A stretch of 64,000 nucleotides of DNA from Cladorhizidae sp. MBARI D1340-BT2. Its lineage: Eukaryota > Porifera > Demospongiae > Poecilosclerida > Cladorhizidae. The translations under genes and the position numbers were made by a program. Below the pieces are notes generated by a model. The model was not told the DNA's origin. It saw nothing but the letters and a program-made list of their open reading frames with translations, and did not search any database. Numbering within the stretch: position 1 is the first letter of the stretch; each line of letters starts with the position of its first letter. The stretch spans positions 1 through 64,000 of the forward strand of contig JAQNBH010000073.1 of the NCBI GenBank assembly GCA_028752905.1, read 5' to 3'. Of this stretch, positions 58,468 through 64,000 are shown one piece after another.

Positions 58468-59042
58468 TTTACAGTACTACATGCATATATATACGTATAA
58501 TTATTGACATTTAAAATTACTTACATTTGTGTGACATGTCCAGTTTTAGCACTATTTCTAATTCGCCTCTTTCCCTATCTTAGTGTTGTGTTTCAAAAGC
58601 ATCAAACTTCATAGAAAACCAGATGAGCGGTGGTGCAGTGTGTGTTTATTTTGATCGCAGCACCAAAAACATACAACGTGAGCTGACCAACTAACCTTAC
58701 TGAATAAATACAAGAAAACTAAGATAGGGAAAGAAGGGAATTGATGCTATTGAGTTTTCCCTGGTGTTTGCCCTGGGATTTTCCATGGGGATCTCCACAT
58801 TTCTCCATGCTGAATAAATACAAGAAAACTATGATAGGGAAAGAAGGGAATTGATACTATTGAGTTTTCCCTGGTGTTTTCCCTGGGATTTTCCATGGGG
58901 ATCTCCACATTTCTCCATGCTGCTTATATAAGCCTAAAAATCCCACTTGATACATAAAAATCCCAGGTTTCAGTTGAAGATGCTTGTTAGGTGAAATGCT
59001 ACCATTTTCTAATTGATTCAGTGATATACACTAGTATTCAAG
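58468..59042 (+). promoter_or_regulatory. 5' region of the large element's transposase, with 110-bp tandem duplication
   Basis: 58701-58810 is repeated at 58811-58920 almost exactly (starts 'tgaataaatacaagaaaact'). 'tatataag' at 58926 is a good TATA-box candidate about 115 bp before the ATG at 59043. The tandem unit may hold transcription or transposase binding sites, by analogy only. Confidence 0.45.
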
Positions 59043-61634
59043 TTGGACTCGCAAAACATTGTGCCGGATTTAAAGTGTGACACCATGGCTACAAATTTGG
59101 AATCTTGTTCAATTGGTGCACATAGAAAAGATCCATGTCATAAGAGGACATATTGCAGGACAGTTGGCTTTGTAAATGTTTCTGATTTGACACTGGAAGA
59201 TAAAAGTCTTCTGTTTGTAAGATGTGGATTGGAAAAAACTTCTGTCTCTGAAGTTACGACTGTATGTCTTCACCATAAGCAGTTATTCCTTGACAAATTC
59301 GAGTTTCTACAAAAAACGTGTTGTGATCCATTTTGTGTCCATAAAACAACTGCTAAAGGAAGTCTTCGTAGTCTGGATAAAACTAAAGCTAAAAGTTTGA
59401 GTAAACTCGCACACAAAAAAATAAAACCAGGCCAGAAGCTGTGCCCACGATGTATAGCAATGATGGGAAGTGCAGTGCCATCACAAGAAGATTCATCAAG
59501 CAGTGATGAGACATTTTTGCCTGATGAACTGGCAAATCTTAACACAAGTATAACATCACTTGGATGCTCACCTATGAAAGTAGACGATGTTAGCCAAAGA
59601 GATATTTCAGGTTATGGTAAAAGAAAACTGTTGCAAGCTCATGAAGCTCTCAAACAAACAATTGCGAAAAAAATCCATGTCAGTCCCAAAACTCTTAGCA
59701 AAGAGGATTATCACAAAATGTGAAAAATGCTCTGATCTTGAAAAAATGATCACGGATATGAAAGAACAGTGTGCCGTTGCAACAAGACAAAAACAACTTC
59801 AGATTCTCACAATGGCTCCATCAAGTTGGTCTGTAAAGCAGACAGCTGAAGAGTTCAATGTTTCCCAGTATATGGTTAAAAAATCCCGAGCCTTGAAAAA
59901 ATTACACGGTGTGTTTGCCGAACCTGGTGCAAAGAGAGGAAAGGAAATATCTGATGAGATCAAGAAAAAGGTAGTGGACTTTTATGAAGATGATGAGTAT
60001 ACTCGTCTTTGCCCAGGTAAAAAGGAATTTGTGTCGGTGAAAGTGAATGGACAACGTGTTCACAAACAGAAAAGACTGTTACTGCTAATCTTCATGAGCT
60101 GTATGCACTGTTCAAAGAAAAGACAGGTGGTGCTTACAATATAGGAGTTTCTAAGTTTTGTGAATTCCGACCTCCTTGGTGTATTACAGTAGGTGCAAAA
60201 GGCGCTCATTCAGTCTGTGTGTGTGAAATTCACCAAAATGTGAAGCTACTTTTAGCAGCTATTGCAGAACTGAAGCTGGATTACGCAACATTGCTGTCGA
60301 TTATTGTATGTGACATTAAATCAAAAGACTGCATGATACATCGTTGTGACCAGTGTCCAGGTATCAATGCCTTACAGACTCATGTGCATAATTTGATCTC
60401 TGAACAGTTAGACATGGATGATGATGATCTTATCACATTCAGCCAGTGGGATCACACCGACCGCACTACAATAGTCAGAAGGCAAGAGTCTGTTAGTGAT
60501 TTTATCACAATTCTCTGCGATCAGTTTGACAAGCTTACCACACATCACTATATTTCAAAAGCACAGGCAGCCTATCTCACCAGTTGCAAAGAAAATCTTC
60601 GACGGAACACTGTGTTGGTAATTCTAGACTTTGCAGAGAATTATTCTTTCCTTATCCAAGACTCTATTCAAGGATTTTATTGGGAGAATAGACAGGCAAC
60701 TCTCCACCCTTTTGGAGTATATTTCATTGACAGTGATGGAAATCTGTGCAGCATGTCTCTGTGTGTGATAAGTGACTGTATGCAACATGATACAGTGACT
60801 GTTTATGCATTCCTGCATGCTGTTCTGCAGCATATCAAAGATGTGTTACCAGATGTGAAGCATGTGAAATACTTCAGTGATGGAGCTGCCAGCCAGTACA
60901 AAAATTATAAGAATTTCTCCAACCTCTGTATGCATGCTGATGATTTTGGATTATCTGCTGAGTGGCACTTTTTTGCCACAAGCCATGGCAAGAGTATCTG
61001 TGATGGAATAGGTGGAACGGTAAAACGCTTGGCCACCAGAATGAGTCTCCAGCAAACATCTGCAGGATATATTCTGACTCCATCAGAGCTATTTCAGTGG
61101 GCTACTGCACACATTCATGGCATTAAAATGTTCTACCTTTCTGTTAGTGATGTGGATATATATCGCCCCAGACAACTCGAGCGATTTGCTGATGCACACA
61201 CAATTCCAGGTACAAGAAGTCATCATTGTTTCATTCCTGTGGACAATAACAACTTGAAGATTAGTAGAATTTCAGGAGATAATACAGGAACAAATGTGAC
61301 AGTCAATCAAACAGAAGCTATTCCAGTATTCCAAGATCTACATCCTGGATAATACATTGCTGCCATCTATGATCGGGATTGGTACATAGGAAATATCGCA
61401 GAAGTATCAGAAGATGCTGCAGATATTTTGGTAGACTTTATGCAACCCAAAGGACCAGCAAATTCCTTCACTTGGCCATATCGAAAAGACCAATGTTGGG
61501 TCCCAGAACATCATGTCCTGGCATTAATTGAAGGCTTGACGAGTTCAACTGGACGGCAGTACAACCTTGATGCACCCTCATTGAGAGACACAACTTGTAA
61601 TTATATTTTTGCACCCATTGATATGCAATGTTAG
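59043..61634 (+). pseudogene. transposase of the large-TIR element (two frameshifts, one stop)
   Basis: Starts MDSQNIVPDL. The N-terminal 150 residues are Cys/His-rich ('CSIGAHRKDPCHKRTYC', 'CCDPFCVHK', 'LCPRCIAMM'). The frame shifts near 59700. Then comes a helix-turn-helix-like segment ('SWSVKQTAEEFNVSQYMVKK'). A second shift lies near 60070. The RNase H-like region follows: 'VLVILDFAENYSF', 'VKYFSDGAASQYKNYKNFSN', 'WHFFATSHGKSICDGIGGTV'. TAA at 61350-61352 cuts off a further 90 residues that continue in the same frame to 61634. Widespread in aquatic invertebrates and fish as repeat proteins; catalytic Asp residues inferred in the 'DFAENY' and 'SDGAAS' motifs. Dead copy. Confidence 0.75.
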
Positions 61635-61689
61635 TTCTAACACAAGGTCATGTTACATCATCTGTAGGTAAAGTAAATGTTAATATTAT

Positions 61690-62416
61690 GTCACGAATGA
61701 TAAAAATGTCTCTTTTTCAATTATCAATTAGTTACTGAAGGCTTTACGGAAGCAAGATGTGTTTAATATCAAATGAAAGAGTAAATTTTTCTCTTTCTTG
61801 TGAGATATAACATTTTATAGTATGACCTATCCCACATAACGAAAATTGTGGTTGAAACTGTATTATAATTTCATTTTTTGCAAATAGGGATGCCTATATC
61901 TCAGAAGTTGTAGGAATCAGAGACTTCATATTATACACACTAGTGCTCAGGGTGCTAGAGATGCTATATACAAAGTTACAAGGGATTCTAGCAGTTAGTT
62001 TTTGCCTGGTTGGTGGCTAAACATTGGTTCGCAAGCATTATTATAGGTGAAATCATCCTTTTTGATTTGATGAGTACCACAAAAAAGTATACATAAATCA
62101 TCTTATGTTGACATCTCCTTATAGCAGACTGTGAGATGAACAAATACTGAAAATTTCAGAGCTTAACCTCTTCCGGATCAAAAGTTACAGGGTCTTGAAT
62201 ATGACCAAAAAATCAATACGCGAAAAAAGTCCGCGAAATTTGCACCGCCCAGACATGATGTAAGGGTCATATCATCCAAAATATTCAATATTTTGCCCCC
62301 AAATTTTGCATATTGCATAGCTTCATAATATACGTTGTAGCACATACATGCCAAAAATGGTTGAATTCTGAGAGGGTCACCCGGGGACCCCTGGTTGAAT
62401 TGACATGGAATGACCC
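61690..62416 (-). repeat. right TIR, uninterrupted
   Basis: Complement of the two left TIR parts. Retains the empty TTAA (62165-62168 region, 'gagcttaacctc') where the left arm holds piggyBac. Confidence 0.9.
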
Positions 62417-64000
62417 GTAGATCATTATTGGGTTGTGTGGCCTTCAAGTAGATTATTATTGGGTTGTGTGGTCTTCAAGTAGATCATTATTGGGTTGTGT
62501 GGTCTTCAAGTAGATCATTATTGGGTTGTGTGGTCTTCAAGTAGATTATTATTGGGTTGTGTGGCCTTCAAGTAGATCATTATTGGGTTGTGTGGCCTTC
62601 AAGTAGATCATTATTGGGTTGTGTGGTCTTCAAGTAGATCATTATTGGGTTGTGTGGTCTTCAAGTAGATTATTATTGGGTTGTGTGGTCTTCAAGTAGA
62701 TCATTATTGGGTTGTGTGGCCTTCAAGTAGATCATTATTGGGTTGTGTGGTCTTCAAGTAGATCATTATTGGGTAGTGTGGCCTTCAAATAGATCATTAT
62801 TGGGTTGTGTGGTCTTCAAGTAGATCATTATTGGGTTGTGTAGTCTTCAAGTAGATTATTATTGGGTTGTGTGGTCTTCAAGTAGATTATTATTGGGTTG
62901 TGTGGCCTTCAAGTAGATCATTATTGGGTTGTGTGGCCTTCAAGTAGATCATTATTGGGTTGTGTGGTCTTCAAGTAGATCATTATTGGGTTGTGTGGTC
63001 TTCAAGTAGATTATTATTGGGTTGTGTGGTCTTCAAGTAGATCGGGTTGTGTGGCCTTCAAGTAGATCAATATTGGGTTGTGTGGTCTTCAAGTAGATCA
63101 TTATTGGGTTGTGTGGCCTTCAAGTAGATCATTATTGGGTTGTGTGCATTATTGGGTTGTGTGGCCTTCAAGTAGATCATTATTGGGTTGTGTGGTCTTC
63201 AAGTAGATCATTATTGGGTTGTGTGGTCTTCAAGTAGATCATTATTGGGTTGTGTGGTCTTCAAGTAGATCATTATTGGGTTGTGTGGCCTTCAAGTAGA
63301 TCATTATTGGGTTGTGTGGCCTTCAAGTAGATCATTATTGGGTTGTGTGGTCTTCAAGTAGATCATTATTGGGTTGTGTGGTCTTCAAGTAGATTATTAT
63401 TGGGTTGTGTGGTCTTCAAGTAGATCATTATTGGGTTGTGTGGTCTTCAAGTAGATTATTATTGGGTTGTGTGGTCTTCAAGTAGATCATTATTGGGTTG
63501 TGTGGCCTTCAAGTAGATCATTATTCGGTTGTGTGGTCTTCAAGTAGATTATTATTGGGTTGTGTGGCCTTCAAGTAGATCATTATTGGGTTGTGTGGCC
63601 TTCAAGTAGATTATTATTGGGTTGTGTGGTCTTCAAGTAGATCATTATTGGGTTGTGTGGTCTTCAAGTAGATTATTATTGGGTTGTGTGGTCTTCAAGT
63701 AGATCATTATTGGGTTGTGTGGCCTTCAAGTAGATCATTATTGGGTTGTGTGGTCTTCAAGTAGATTATTATTGGGTTGTGTGGCCTTCAAATAGATCAT
63801 TATTGGGTTGTGTGGCCTTCAAGTAGATCATTATTGGGTTGTGTGGTCTTCAAGTAGATCATTATTGGGATGTGTGGCCTTCAAGTAGATCGTTATTGGG
63901 TTGTGTGGTCTTCAAGTAGATCATTATTGGGTTGTGTGGCCTTCAAGTAGATCATTATTGGGTTGTGTGGCCTTCAAGTAGATCATTATTGGGTTGTGTG
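62417..64000. repeat. 31-bp satellite, right part
   Basis: About 51 copies up to the window edge. Variants: gtggtc/gtggcc and gatcatt/gattatt. The array is truncated by the window end, so its full length is unknown. Confidence 0.97.

Larger units (their letters stand above)
54453..62416 (+). mobile_element. approximately 8-kb DNA transposon with about 730-bp TIRs and 4-bp TSD (possibly Sola-like), carrying a nested piggyBac
   Basis: Begins GGGTCATTCCATG (54453) and ends with its complement CATGGAATGACCC (62416). The direct duplication GTAG (54449-54452 and 62417-62420) is readable because the 31-mer around it is known. The TIRs cover 54453-54709 plus 57989-58467 on the left (split by piggyBac) and 61690-62416 on the right, with high identity. 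Removing piggyBac leaves about 4.7 kb with one gene. Four-base duplications plus this transposase type suggest the Sola group; that name is an inference. Confidence 0.85.

Noticed and set aside
54453..62416. Treating the whole 8-kb unit as one piggyBac element
   Set aside because: The outer flank duplication is GTAG, not TTAA; the true piggyBac has its own TTAA-flanked ends inside the left TIR.

Overview
This 64 kb window looks like nuclear DNA of an early-branching invertebrate. Splice signals, immunoglobulin-like exons, eukaryotic transposon classes and a very high density of mini- and microsatellites all point that way. The AT-rich background, frequent 'agctagctag' runs and the mix of elements suggest a demosponge, but that is an impression rather than proof. 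I see no bacterial operons, tRNA, rRNA or CRISPR.

Only the first 11.5 kb shows host-gene exons, on the minus strand. A signal-peptide exon (11400-11433) and an Ig-domain exon (10023-10322) share phase-1 boundaries. A second Ig-like exon (about 1110-1832) is also phase 1-1. The introns are filled with minisatellites (38-mer, 26-mer, 54-mer, TATG-rich, 46-mer) and a dead piggyBac derivative (8951-9902). From 11.9 to 15 kb lie more minisatellites, then a solo LTR with a 5-bp target duplication (15049-15403).

From 16 to 31 kb and again from 44 to 46.5 kb lie fragments of one non-LTR retrotransposon group. It carries a zinc-knuckle plus restriction-like endonuclease C-terminus. Most copies are embedded in (TAA)n microsatellite in one orientation. 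Between 18.3 and 23.4 kb a Mutator-like DNA transposon with long inverted repeats is interrupted by a Penelope-like retroelement. From 31.4 to 39.07 kb a 72-bp satellite carries two near-identical copies of a 1.63-kb TTAA-flanked non-autonomous element. A gypsy-type element (39.07-41.6 kb) has integrase ahead of an RNase H remnant, as in Gmr1-like elements.

From 46.7 to 52.7 kb lie small fold-back MITEs, a 1.69-kb hAT derivative with perfect 8-bp TSDs (48504-50193) and a second, BED-type hAT relic. The right end is a nest. A 31-bp satellite (53998-64000) was hit by an approximately 8-kb transposon with TIRs of about 730 bp and 4-bp TSD GTAG (54453-62416). A 3275-bp piggyBac (54710-57984) then inserted into its left TIR at a TTAA. 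The piggyBac transposase is the only element gene here that appears intact; the larger element's transposase has two frameshifts and one stop. The layers give a readable order of insertion events.
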